Of a stretch of 64,000 bases of DNA, positions 48,868 to 57,675 are shown piece by piece. Both the position numbers and the translations under genes were made by a program. Origin of the DNA: Marinicella litoralis (lineage in GTDB: Bacteria; Pseudomonadota; Gammaproteobacteria; Xanthomonadales; Marinicellaceae); NCBI RefSeq assembly GCF_002591915.1, contig NZ_NIHB01000002.1:186001-250000 (forward strand), read 5' to 3'. Each line of letters begins with the position of its first letter. The stretch's first letter is position 1. The notes below the pieces were generated by a model that was given only the letters and a program-made list of their open reading frames with translations, was not told the origin of the DNA and did not search any database.

Positions 48868-51459
48868 ATGAAATTGAAACGTAATCCTATTACTAATGCT
48901 GTACAAAAAGCATTATTTACAGGTTTTATCGCTTCTTCTGCTTTTGGTACTGTTGCTTTGGCACAGGAAGAAGACGCAGTTGAAGAGCAAGGTAAAATCA
49001 CTGTAACGGGTTCGCGCATTAAACGCTCAGACGTTGAAGGTGCATTACCTATTACAGTCATTACTAGAGAGCAAATCGAATTAAGTGGTGAATCTAACGC
49101 TGCTGACTTCATTCGCAGCTTAACTTTTAACAGTGCCGGTTCTTTCCGTCCACAATCAGGTAGCTCAGCCCAAGGCGAAGCCACTGTATCATTGCGTGGT
49201 TTGGGTTCTTCTAGAACTTTGGTATTGATCGACAACCGTCGTTTACCAAAATCACCTGCCACTGGTTCAACACAAAACTTGAGTACCCTGCCTATGGGTG
49301 CGATCGAAAGAATTGAAGTGTTGACCGATGGTGCTTCAGCGGTCTATGGTTCTGACGCGATTGGTGGTGTTATTAACATCATCACACGTTCAGATTACCA
49401 AGGCGCTGAAATCATGTTGGGTGCTGCCGACGTTTCAATTCCTGCCAACGGCGGTGAAAGAGAAGAAGGTTCTATCGTATTCGGCGCTTCATCAGACCGT
49501 TCTAGCTTATTGGCTGGTGTCTCTTGGAATGACCGCGAGATCGTTTTCGCACGTGATTTCCCTTGGGTGATTCAAGGTTCTTCTGTATACGGCAACAGCT
49601 TCACCACCATCACTGATGGCTTTGACAATTTCGATTGGACCTCTTATGCCAATGGCGCAGGTTGTGATTTCCCAGGCACTGGTTTCTTCACTACACCCAA
49701 CTCGAATTCACCGAATGGCACACGTTGTTCATACGATTTCACTTTGGTATCAGCTGATGAAGCTTCTACTGAAAACAAGTCTTTCTATGCCAAAGCAACA
49801 CATGAAATCAATGACAATTGGGAATTGTGGGCCAACACCACATTTGCTCAATCTGAATCTTTCGGTCGTTATGCACCGGTTCCTGATTCTTCTTACTTTG
49901 GTGCGCCGTTGACTGCCAACAGCCCCAACAACCCAACCAATCCAGCAAGCCCTTTGTATGATCCATCTTTGGGTCTGGACCCACAAGGCGTTAACTGGTG
50001 GCACCGTTTTGATGCCCTGGGTAATCGTGATGGCACAGTAACCACACAACAATTGGATTTCTTGGTGGGCACAACTGGCCAAGTAGGCAATGCCGAAGTT
50101 GAATTCGGATTGCGTCACACCGACAACAGAACCACTGATGTGGGAACTAACTACTTATTGCGTTCTGCTGCTTTTGCTTTGATCGAAGACGGTTCTTATA
50201 ACTTGGCAGACCCATACAACTCGCCAGAAAGTGTGTTGAATGCCATGAGAATCACTATTTACCGCAATGCCAAGTACGATCAAGACGAACTGTTTGGCTC
50301 GGTTGCATTTGATCTGTTTGATATGGACGGTGGCCCGGCTTCAATGTATGTGGGTGCTGAGTATCGCCAAGAAAAATATGCAGATCAATACGATCCACAA
50401 TCAGAAGCGGGTCAAGTCGGTGGTTCTGCTGGTAACTCAGCTGCTGGTAACCGTGACGTAACTTCTGTGTTCTTCGAAGCCTTGTTCCCAGTTTTGGACA
50501 ACTTAGAGTTCAACTTAGCCGGTCGTTATGATGACTACTCTGATTTTGGTGACAACTTTGCACCTAAATTATCTGTCAGATGGCAGCCATTGGATAACTT
50601 AACGGTACGTGGTTCGTATGGTCAAGGTTTCCGTGCGCCTACTTTGGACATCTTAACTCAGAAACCATCTTTTTCAGCGACTTCTGTTCGTGACCCACAG
50701 TCTTGTATCGCACAAGGCCAAGACCCAGCATGTTCATTACAAATCAATGACAACATCGTAGCTAACCCAGCGTTACAACCAGAAGATTCTGATCAGTTCT
50801 CTGTTGGTTTGGCTTATGAACCCGTCGATTGGTTTAACTTCACACTTGATTATTGGGACATCGAAATCACCAACCGTATTCGTAGCTTTGGTGCACAAAC
50901 TTTGATCAACAATGATGCAAACGGTGTGGCCAACCCTCCAGGCTTGAGTTGTACCCGTGCGCCATCAGGTGCCATTTTGTTCTGTACGTCCGGTTTCGGT
51001 AATGACGGCACAGTTGACACTTCTGGTATTGATTTGAATGCCAGGTTCAATTATGAGTTGTTTGGTGGAAACATGAGTACAAGTTTCCAATTGGCTCACA
51101 TGCTCGATTACACCATCGACGGAGGCAGTGACTTAACGAAAACGCCTGGTTTACCAGAACAACGTGCCGTACTGTCTAACATGTATTCATATGGCGATTG
51201 GAGCTTGGCTTACAACATCAACTACATTGGTGACCAAGATGCAGATGCAGCAAATACATCAGCGCCTTCTTGGACCACTCATGATGTACAGTTGAACTAC
51301 CATGCACCTTGGGACGGTCGTTTCACAGTCGGTGTACGTAACGCCGGTGAGAAATTCCCACCAATTGGACGTGGATTCATTGATTCACGTGATTATGACT
51401 TTAACCTGTATGACGGTTTTGGTCGTGTGACTTACTTCAGATACACACAAACTTTCTGA
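48868..51459 (+). CDS. TonB-dependent outer-membrane receptor
   Basis: 863 residues from ATG 48868, with GGAG six bases upstream; TTG 48856 is in frame but would overlap the ribosome-binding site. The signal peptide ends VALAQEE. The plug domain is complete (KITVTGSRIKRSDVEGA TonB box/plug start, then SLRGLGSSRTLVLIDNRRLP, TDGASAVYGSDAIGGVINIIT). The barrel ends with an aromatic C-terminus (YTQTF). Substrate unknown; relatives near halogenase-like genes are thought to import oligosaccharides or related nutrients. A perfect hairpin terminator follows. Confidence 0.95.
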   Translation: MKLKRNPITNAVQKALFTGFIASSAFGTVALAQEEDAVEEQGKITVTGSRIKRSDVEGALPITVITREQIELSGESNAADFIRSLTFNSAGSFRPQSGSSAQGEATVSLRGLGSSRTLVLIDNRRLPKSPATGSTQNLSTLPMGAIERIEVLTDGASAVYGSDAIGGVINIITRSDYQGAEIMLGAADVSIPANGGEREEGSIVFGASSDRSSLLAGVSWNDREIVFARDFPWVIQGSSVYGNSFTTITDGFDNFDWTSYANGAGCDFPGTGFFTTPNSNSPNGTRCSYDFTLVSADEASTENKSFYAKATHEINDNWELWANTTFAQSESFGRYAPVPDSSYFGAPLTANSPNNPTNPASPLYDPSLGLDPQGVNWWHRFDALGNRDGTVTTQQLDFLVGTTGQVGNAEVEFGLRHTDNRTTDVGTNYLLRSAAFALIEDGSYNLADPYNSPESVLNAMRITIYRNAKYDQDELFGSVAFDLFDMDGGPASMYVGAEYRQEKYADQYDPQSEAGQVGGSAGNSAAGNRDVTSVFFEALFPVLDNLEFNLAGRYDDYSDFGDNFAPKLSVRWQPLDNLTVRGSYGQGFRAPTLDILTQKPSFSATSVRDPQSCIAQGQDPACSLQINDNIVANPALQPEDSDQFSVGLAYEPVDWFNFTLDYWDIEITNRIRSFGAQTLINNDANGVANPPGLSCTRAPSGAILFCTSGFGNDGTVDTSGIDLNARFNYELFGGNMSTSFQLAHMLDYTIDGGSDLTKTPGLPEQRAVLSNMYSYGDWSLAYNINYIGDQDADAANTSAPSWTTHDVQLNYHAPWDGRFTVGVRNAGEKFPPIGRGFIDSRDYDFNLYDGFGRVTYFRYTQTF

Positions 51460-51475
51460 TCAAGTCATTGACTGA

Positions 51476-51505
51476 GCACATGAGTTTCAACGGAAACTCA
51501 TGTGC
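51476..51505 (+). terminator. Intrinsic terminator after the TonB receptor
   Basis: GCACATGAGTTTC pairs perfectly with GAAACTCATGTGC around a 4-base loop, a 13-bp stem starting 16 bases after the stop codon. The trailing T-run is weak. Confidence 0.7.
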
Positions 51506-51925
51506 TTAAAATAGGTTTGTACCATCACTTATAAAACACAGAAGCAATGAACCATGTGTTTTGGTATGTTCTCTTAAAAGAATTGCATCTATATAGTAGG
51601 CATCGGAGTGGTGGTACACTTTTTCTTAAAAACCCTTTCTGTAGTAAATCCTATTGCTAAACTCAGGCGTTTGGCAGTTATCAATTAACACCTGTCTTTG
51701 TATTTTCTGAAATTTCTATTTTAATACAACCCTCACTGGCCATCTAATGCCTGGCCTTGACCAGCTCAAAGCGTCAGAAATCAAAATTTTACCATCAATC
51801 CTTTCACTGAAATGTCACCCGGTCTGGAGGTGATTTATCAACCTGGCCAATATCAGGAACGATTGAACTATGTCGGGTGTTGTGATAGATTAATTGTTGT
51901 TATAGGTATCACCTCAGAGGTCATC
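51506..51925. other. Intergenic region
   Basis: About 420 bases between the TonB receptor terminator and the expansin gene. No element seen beyond the expansin ribosome-binding site AGAGGT at its end. Confidence 0.45.
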
Positions 51926-52699
51926 ATGACAGCACGCATATTAATTGTTTCTATGTTATTGATTTACAGCACTTGGCTGAACGCCCAAAGCACAGCCATA
52001 TCATTGTATGAGTCAGAACATTTTGGAGATGCCACCTACTACACTGGATTGGGCAGTGCTGGAAACTGTCAAATCATGGCAACCTTACCTGCATGGGGAA
52101 ATCAGTTGGATTTCAAAGTGGCGTTGAATCAATCCCAATACACCTCTGGTGATATGTCAGCAGGTTGTGGTACATGTTTATCAGCCACTTATTTAGGCAC
52201 GGGTTTGGGTAATGACCCACCTCCACAACAGTTTACTGCCTTGGTGGTTGACCGTTGTCCTGAATGTATTGAAGGAGACCTTGACTTACATGCTGAACCG
52301 CAATTGGACGGCCGATGGGACATCGCATGGTCAGCCATAGATTGCCCAGTTGGGAACACCACTCTGGCCTATTTGTTTGAAGGTTCCAACCCTTTTTATA
52401 TAAAAATGGGTGTCAGAAACCACCGCATAGCCATCAAAAGTTTACAAGTACAACCGCAAACAAACGGTCCATTCTTTACTGCAGAAAGAACCTCAGACAA
52501 TTTTTTCACTTGCAGCGCCTGCACAGTTCCATACGAGTTCCCAATGGCAGTCAGAATACAAGGCATCAACAATCAAATCATTACAGATACAGTCCCTGGA
52601 ATGATGGACGACGTATTGATCACCGGCAGTGAAAGTAAACAATTTGAATCCATCGACTCAATCATTTTTGTTGATGATTTTGAAGACTTTGGCTTTTGA
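51926..52699 (+). CDS. Bacterial expansin
   Basis: 257 residues from ATG 51926, with AGAGGT upstream and a signal peptide (ending LNAQST). The D1 double-psi barrel has GDATYYTG at its start and VVDRCPECIEGDLDLH, matching the VTDLYPEGAxGALDLS motif of EXLX1, including the catalytic aspartate. The D2/CBM63-like domain has VRNHRIAIKSLQV, like VRNHKYPV in EXLX1. Expansins loosen cellulose- or polysaccharide-based walls without hydrolysis. The C-terminus ends IIFVDDFED, a variant of the IFxDGFE tail seen elsewhere here. Four cysteines pair around D1. Confidence 0.87.
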   Translation: MTARILIVSMLLIYSTWLNAQSTAISLYESEHFGDATYYTGLGSAGNCQIMATLPAWGNQLDFKVALNQSQYTSGDMSAGCGTCLSATYLGTGLGNDPPPQQFTALVVDRCPECIEGDLDLHAEPQLDGRWDIAWSAIDCPVGNTTLAYLFEGSNPFYIKMGVRNHRIAIKSLQVQPQTNGPFFTAERTSDNFFTCSACTVPYEFPMAVRIQGINNQIITDTVPGMMDDVLITGSESKQFESIDSIIFVDDFEDFGF

Positions 52700-52755
52700 A
52701 AAAAACATAATGGCAGCAGTAAATTAGGAGTCACTTCAGCCTTTATTTCTTTGTT

Positions 52756-52816
52756 TGACCAAAACATCGCCCTAGGCTTGGTTTTCAACGCTTAAGCGCT
52801 GCCTGTCCTTGATCAA
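52756..52816. repeat. RAYT-element right end (REP-like hairpin)
   Basis: A copy of the element right end: TTTGACCAAAACATCGC..., CTTAAGCGCTGCCTGTCCTT, GATC. The CATCG/..CGCT arms match the consensus hairpin loosely and TGTCCTTGAT is intact. Its last bases supply the stop codon of the GNAT gene. Confidence 0.65.
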
Positions 52817-53316
52817 TTAATGGCTTTTTCCATGAATGTCGCTTCCATGGTACTGCCGTTGCTGAGTATTTGTTTGACTTCTTTAATTTTTTGAAAACCC
52901 ATGTTTTTATAAAACGAAATTGAGTTTAGAGAAGCTTTGATGTTGAGTTTATCAGCCTCTTTTCTGTCAGCGAAGCGCTCAATTCGCTGCAACAATCGTG
53001 AGCCTATGCCCATTCTCGAATGTTTAGGATCAACGTACAATGATTTGATACATTGTTCAGCGATTAAATAAACGGCCACACCCAACACTTTGCTTTTTTT
53101 GTTGGTAGCAACATAACAGCGTACATTGTCATTATTGATGTAATCAGCCCACCACTTTATTCTTTCGGTGTTTGGTTTAGGAGACCACGCTGATAAAACC
53201 TGTTTGGGATAGTTCTCTTTTGAAATTGATTGAACCGCTTTAAATTGAACGGTAATCATGTCTTTGGCATCATTAGACCTCGCGGCCCGGCATTCTATTT
53301 CTTTAGTCATAACCAT
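52813..53316 (-). CDS. GNAT-family N-acetyltransferase
   Basis: 167 residues. Motif A is present as RMGIGSRLLQRIE (acetyl-CoA pyrophosphate loop), preceded by IKSLYVDPKHS, and motif B-like FYKNMGF follows. It resembles small-molecule or peptide acetyltransferases such as YhdJ/ElaA-type members; substrate unknown. It is bracketed by a RAYT-element right end downstream (overlapping its stop codon) and an element remnant upstream at 53378, suggesting that it was carried or captured as a module. Confidence 0.82.
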   Translation of the reverse strand: MVMTKEIECRAARSNDAKDMITVQFKAVQSISKENYPKQVLSAWSPKPNTERIKWWADYINNDNVRCYVATNKKSKVLGVAVYLIAEQCIKSLYVDPKHSRMGIGSRLLQRIERFADRKEADKLNIKASLNSISFYKNMGFQKIKEVKQILSNGSTMEATFMEKAIN

Positions 53317-53377
53317 TTATTCTAACACATTTACATAGAAACTTAAAGCCACCAAACATGCTTGATGGGTCAAAAAA

Positions 53378-53446
53378 GCTTCAAATCCATGGGGTTTTAT
53401 TCGTAACAACCCTGAGACTCACCCTGCAGGGCTTGCGTGAAATTTC
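53378..53446. repeat. Remnant shared with RAYT-pseudogene tails
   Basis: The stretch beginning GCTTCAAATCCATGGGGTTT closely matches sequence at about 57286-57352 and 60228-60293, where it is the insertion-bearing tail of a transposase pseudogene. Beyond it (53450-53583) only a diverged TATCCTTGATCGATG end is seen, otherwise empty. Confidence 0.6.
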
Positions 53447-53583
53447 TCATTCTAAGTGTGGTACTGAGTTGGGGGAAGGTCAAGATCCTGCTCAGTTTAG
53501 CCTGCTCAATTAATGTCTATCCTTGATCGATGACTTGATCGATGTTGGTACCTAAATTCACCGTACCATATATGAATATTTTT

Positions 53584-55040
53584 TTACTTTGGATGGATAA
53601 GAGATTCTACCGTACTATTATTATTATTGTAATTTATGTCATTTACATCAGAAACATAAACTCTATTTATCAAGATATTACCCACTGCACCAACAACATC
53701 AAATTCCATAGTACAACTTAATACATCTCCTGGTTCAAATGAACTGATACTTCTTTCCGCTAAGTTCCAACCGGGCGCTGTTTGAAAGAATGAGAATCCG
53801 CAGTTACTATCGACATAGAAAATATCTTCCCAGTACACATCATGAACCTTAAGTGATTGTACTGTTGAAGGTCCTAAATTTTGTATAACTAACTGAAAAG
53901 TAATTCGATCTCCAGCTTTTATGGGTTCAGGTGTTAATAAACGTTTACTCACAGATACATCAGTTAAAGCACTAGGGAAAAGAGATGATGAGTTTAGATA
54001 TTCTCCATTCTCTGCAGCAACCAGAATGTCCAACTTAGCGTCATTCTGATCAAACTTATTCACCACAGGATCGAACCCTGAACCAAATACACGATCAGGT
54101 GAATTGATGGTAGCAACGACGTCAGTTAAGCCTGGTGTATTTGCTGGTAAATTGATGTCTTCAACCCAGTCAGTTCCATCGTATGTCCAAAGTACTCCTG
54201 AGTTTCCACCATTACCATCTGGCTTGAATCCAACCGCAACTATATTCCCAGGCCCTGTTCCATCTAACCAAGACAACGTTTGATCACCTGGAATCGTCAC
54301 ATTCATATTTGACCAAGCTGAACCATCAAAATGCCAAAATTCATTGGTGTTTCTGATAGCAAAAGCTTCAAATGGCTTAAATGCACCAGGAATACAGCCT
54401 AATTGAGGAATCCATACCGCCGTTAGATCCAGAGGGATTAACTCATCATGCAATGGCATATCAGCTGTTCCACTGAGCTCTGCTAAAGTGCTGTCAATAT
54501 GATGTATATCTCCATCAGATGTGAACATTTTCATGTCTTCAGTGGTACCACAAGCCGTTAACATGGGATCATTGTAACCACGACAAAAGGGTTGTTGGTT
54601 TGGAGGCAAACCTGGATGGTGAGGACAAACAAAATTAAAAAAAACTAAAGATTGATAAAAAACAACATCTTTTTCAGGGGTTATCCAGCTCCCTGTATAG
54701 GGTGTATCAGTGGCAGAATCCACAATTTTATTCCAGGCAGACCCATCCCATAATAACACCACGTCCTTTCCTGTAGCTACCGCCAGATCCTCTGAAACAG
54801 CATAGACATCATATAAATCATTGGTCGTGCCAGAGGGAATTAGGGTGCCATTATCGCCGTTAACAAAATGCACAATACTGCCATAGTTGCCAACACCTAT
54901 TACAAAGTAATTATTGACAGCAGAAATACCATTCAAAACTTCCCCTGTGGGGCTTTGATTCAAATTCCATAAAGAAGGGCTGCATCGGCATTAAATATAA
55001 AACCAAACACCAAAACACGGATCAATATTCTGTTTTTCAT
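53584..55040 (-). pseudogene. Secreted beta-propeller/DUF11 protein, frameshifted after the signal peptide
   Basis: The main frame (53584-54963) has propeller-like repeats (VFGSGFDP, LWTYDGTDW) and a C-terminal DUF11 domain. Its apparent start is only a TTG. Upstream, in another frame, ATG 55040 opens a good signal peptide (MKNRILIRVLVFGFIF, then NADA). The two frames join if one base is added to the run of three G (plus strand 54977-54979), giving NADAAPSLWNLNQS. So a one-base deletion disrupts export, unless it is a read error or a phase-variable site. Confidence 0.7.
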
Positions 55041-55194
55041 AGACACAATTTAGGTTAATTAAATATAGATGCGAGAAAGCGAATGATTTAACGCCAAATA
55101 GTTTTTAATTAATTTTTGAATTTATATTATTTCAATGACGGTGGATTAATATCAGGCTGCCTTAAGCGCCCTACTTTTGGACCAATCAGGTGAA
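55041..55194. other. Short intergenic stretch
   Basis: AT-rich leader of the frameshifted gene; the fragment CTTAAGCGCC at about 55160 resembles a diverged element end. Confidence 0.4.
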
Positions 55195-55460
55195 CCAATC
55201 AGGGACAGGCACCCCAATCCTTGGAATTAAGCCAACATCAGCTCTGGAATAACACTTTAACCCTCAAATTCTATCCAGCAGAACATGTCTGCAACCGTCC
55301 CGCTCAAATAAAATCCAGTAAAACCGTTTAAAAATCAACTTCTACAAAACCAACTCAAAAATTCACCCAGCTAACACCTTAACCAAGCCATTTTAAGCGC
55401 TAAAAACCCAGAAAAACTTCAACTAAGTATCCTCAGTCAGTGCCTGTCCTGTATTAGTTT
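55195..55460. mobile_element. Internally deleted RAYT element (MITE-like)
   Basis: The left-end sequence AATCAGGGACAGGCACCCC joins directly to a transposase 3' remnant (CTTGGAATTAAG..., CTCTGGAATA), followed by the GCAGA-N5-TCTGC hairpin at 55278-55292 and a right end TGCCTGTCCTGTATTAG. The coding part is gone, so this is a non-autonomous derivative sitting just beyond the first orphan immunity gene. Confidence 0.65.
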
Positions 55461-55483
55461 TTCAATGCCTCTTGATTAATTTT

Positions 55484-55834
55484 TTAGTTCTTCCCAGCTA
55501 TTTTAATAATTCTAGCAACTGGAAATTCATCTTCATTTAAGGACTGCCAATAATCTAAAACCACCTTATGCTCAGCTTTATTTAAAAAACCAAAAAATAC
55601 TGATAAGCTCTCATACGTTTGCATATTATTTAATAGCACTTCATTAAAAGAGGCTATTATCAATTCCTCTATTTGGTATTTTTCACAAGATTCAAGATTA
55701 GAATCACAGTAGTATTTATTAAACTCTATAAATCGACTTGAATCAGCGTTAATTATTCCCCAGTCTTGAGGTTCATATGATAACGACAACTGATTGGAAA
55801 GGTTTTTGAGCAACTCTAACGCTTTATATTTCAT
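55484..55834 (-). CDS. Candidate immunity protein 1
   Basis: 116 residues, no signal peptide or membrane segment, mixed charge. It begins two bases after the orphan toxin-tail stop, with AAAGAGAA (the tail's last codons) as ribosome-binding site. Position, size and coupling fit an immunity gene; I do not recognise a family. The role is inferred from gene order. Confidence 0.6.
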   Translation of the reverse strand: MKYKALELLKNLSNQLSLSYEPQDWGIINADSSRFIEFNKYYCDSNLESCEKYQIEELIIASFNEVLLNNMQTYESLSVFFGFLNKAEHKVVLDYWQSLNEDEFPVARIIKIAGKN

Positions 55835-55836
55835 TT

Positions 55837-56103
55837 TTATTCTCTTTGATATATCGGAAATGCTGATGAAACACCAGATTTACTAGGAACTATTCTTATA
55901 TGTTTAGCATCAGTAAAAGTTCCATTAGGGTGGATGATTCGACCCAAACCAGGAGGCGCATCAAATGTTTTTGCCCCATTCTTCAATTGGCCCAACCTAT
56001 CTGCTATAAATTTTTCAGCAGCAATATCATCTAAAAATTGGCCTTGCGGGATTCCAGATCCTCGCGCTTCTTGTATAAAACTAATCAAGGACAGGCACCC
56101 CAA
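55837..56103 (-). CDS. Orphan toxin C-terminal fragment 1
   Basis: An 88-residue frame from TTG 56103. The first seven residues are translated from the element end; the rest (GSGIPQGQFLDDIAAEKFIADRLG, DAPPGLGRIIHPNGTFTDAKHIRIVP) resembles the C-terminal toxin modules of Rhs/contact-dependent proteins. It has no Rhs core upstream. Such orphan tips followed by an immunity gene are typical downstream of Rhs loci and serve as recombination stock. Whether this one is expressed is doubtful. Confidence 0.6.
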   Translation of the reverse strand: MGCLSLISFIQEARGSGIPQGQFLDDIAAEKFIADRLGQLKNGAKTFDAPPGLGRIIHPNGTFTDAKHIRIVPSKSGVSSAFPIYQRE

Positions 56104-56827
56104 TCAACAAATTCTTACACGCTCTTCAGTAATTTGCCACAGATAATTACCCACCAATTGCTCAAAATATAGTTTTTAAACGGAGTTTTTGTATGACTAT
56201 TGCCCGAAACCAACAGATTTGTGTCGAAGAAACGCCGTATTACCATATTGTCTCAAGATGTGTTCGACGCGCTTTTCTTTGCGGTGAAGACAAGGCTTCA
56301 GGAAAGTCGTTCGAACACCGCCGTCAGTGGCTCATTGATCGCATCAAACAAGTGACATCTGTCTTTGCAATTGATGTCTGTTCATATGCCATCATGAACA
56401 ACCATTTGGCCTAATAGCCCCTACTGTTGGTCATATTGTATTAAAGGTCAATTCAACTGAAGAATGGAACGCCACACAAGTGCTCATGACTTGGTGTTCA
56501 CTTTACTCATTACCCGTACTTTGTGACCGATATTTGAAAGGTGAGATTGAGACCGAAGCAGAGTTAAGGCGAGTGAAAGAATATGTCGCTGAATATCGTG
56601 CTAGATTAGCGTCTGTTTCTTGGTACATGAAGGCGATTAATGAATACATTGCTCGCATGGCCAATGAAGAAGACAAGTGTACTGGACACTTCTGGGAGTC
56701 AAGGTTCAAGAGCCAAGCACGCACGACCAGTTAAAACACTAAGACTTCTTTCACTTCGTGAAAACCGTCATAATGTTTTTCCTTGTGCTGCTTGATGAAC
56801 GGGCTTTACTTATTAACCTGCATGGCA

Positions 56828-56893
56828 GCATAGGCTAAAAAGTGATTACGGTTTTTGCGAAGCAAAAGAAGTGGTTGCTTTGTGCCGTTATGC
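56828..56893. repeat. 66-bp palindromic insertion, copy A
   Basis: Ends GCATA and TATGC; internal TTTTTGC-GA-AGCAAAAG hairpin. Inserted in the transposase pseudogene between the codons around TGCATGGC and TAGATTT. Confidence 0.7.
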
Positions 56894-57207
56894 GTGTAGA
56901 TTTAAATCCGATAAGAGCCGCAATGGCTAAGGATCTAAGGGGCTCTGATTTTACTTCGATTAAGGAAAGAATTGAGAACAATAACACTTGGCTTTCAGGT
57001 TTTGGGAAAGATGGTAATGACTTGCCCTTTTATCTTTCAAGCTATATTGGTTTGGTCGATGAAACCGGTAGATATTTAAGGGATGACGCCTACATGGATG
57101 TAGGTGTGCCGAGTGAGCAGGATGCGGAAGCGGCCAAGCGTGGTTTTATCTCTGAGATATCAGCTAAAGCCATTGATCAAATTGGTATCAATCCTGATGA
57201 CTGGGTA

Positions 57208-57273
57208 GCATAGGCTAAAAAGTGAGTGCGGTTTTTGCACAGCAAAAGAAGCGCTGGCTTTGTGCCGGTATGC
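57208..57273. repeat. 66-bp palindromic insertion, copy B
   Basis: Same length and ends as copy A with TTTTGC-ACA-GCAAAA core. It sits in the same pseudogene at a different site, replacing five bases of coding sequence. Confidence 0.7.
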
Positions 57274-57675
57274 GTGAATTAAAGGACTTTAAATCCATAG
57301 GTTTTTATTCGTATCATCCCTGACACTCACCCCTGCGGGGCTTACGTGAAAAATCGTTCCGAACGATTTTTTCAGCGGTTGGAACAGCCAAACAACTCAA
57401 AGAATTCTCAGCCAAGACCAAGCGAAAATGGACACTTGGAATTAAGTTAACGCCCGCTTTAGAGTAGCTTAAAATCGCCACAATTCAATCTTCAGATTCT
57501 GTCTGCAACCGCTCAACTCGGATCAAATTCGGGAAATCCAACTAAAAACAGTCCAAACCTTTAATTGACCATTTCCTTTGTGAGTTCGGAGGTCAAATCA
57601 GTAATTTTTTATGACTAAAACATCGATCAATGTTCGGTTTGCAGTCCATAAGCGATGCATGTCCTTGATTAGTTT

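Larger units (their letters stand above)
56193..57467 (+). pseudogene. RAYT transposase pseudogene with short insertions
   Basis: Homologous along its length to the intact gene at 58912. A 23-base insertion starts right after NH of the NHFHIV catalytic motif and brings a stop. A second insertion (about 68 bases, with TTTCAC-TTC-GTGAAA) follows the AGCCAAGC near 56719. Two 66-bp GCATA...TATGC elements (56828 and 57208) and a palindromic 75-base insert (about 57305-57380) complete the damage. No reading frame could give active transposase. Confidence 0.8.
56081..57672 (+). mobile_element. RAYT element copy 1 (degraded)
   Basis: Bounded by a perfect 13-bp inverted repeat: CTAATCAAGGACA at 56081-56093 and TGTCCTTGATTAG at 57660-57672. 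It contains the transposase pseudogene at 56193-57467, the hairpin GCAGA-like structure at 57493-57506 (CAGA-TTCTG-TCTG) and a REP-like right-end hairpin (57611-57672). The left end lies inside the orphan toxin-tail frame. Confidence 0.7.
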
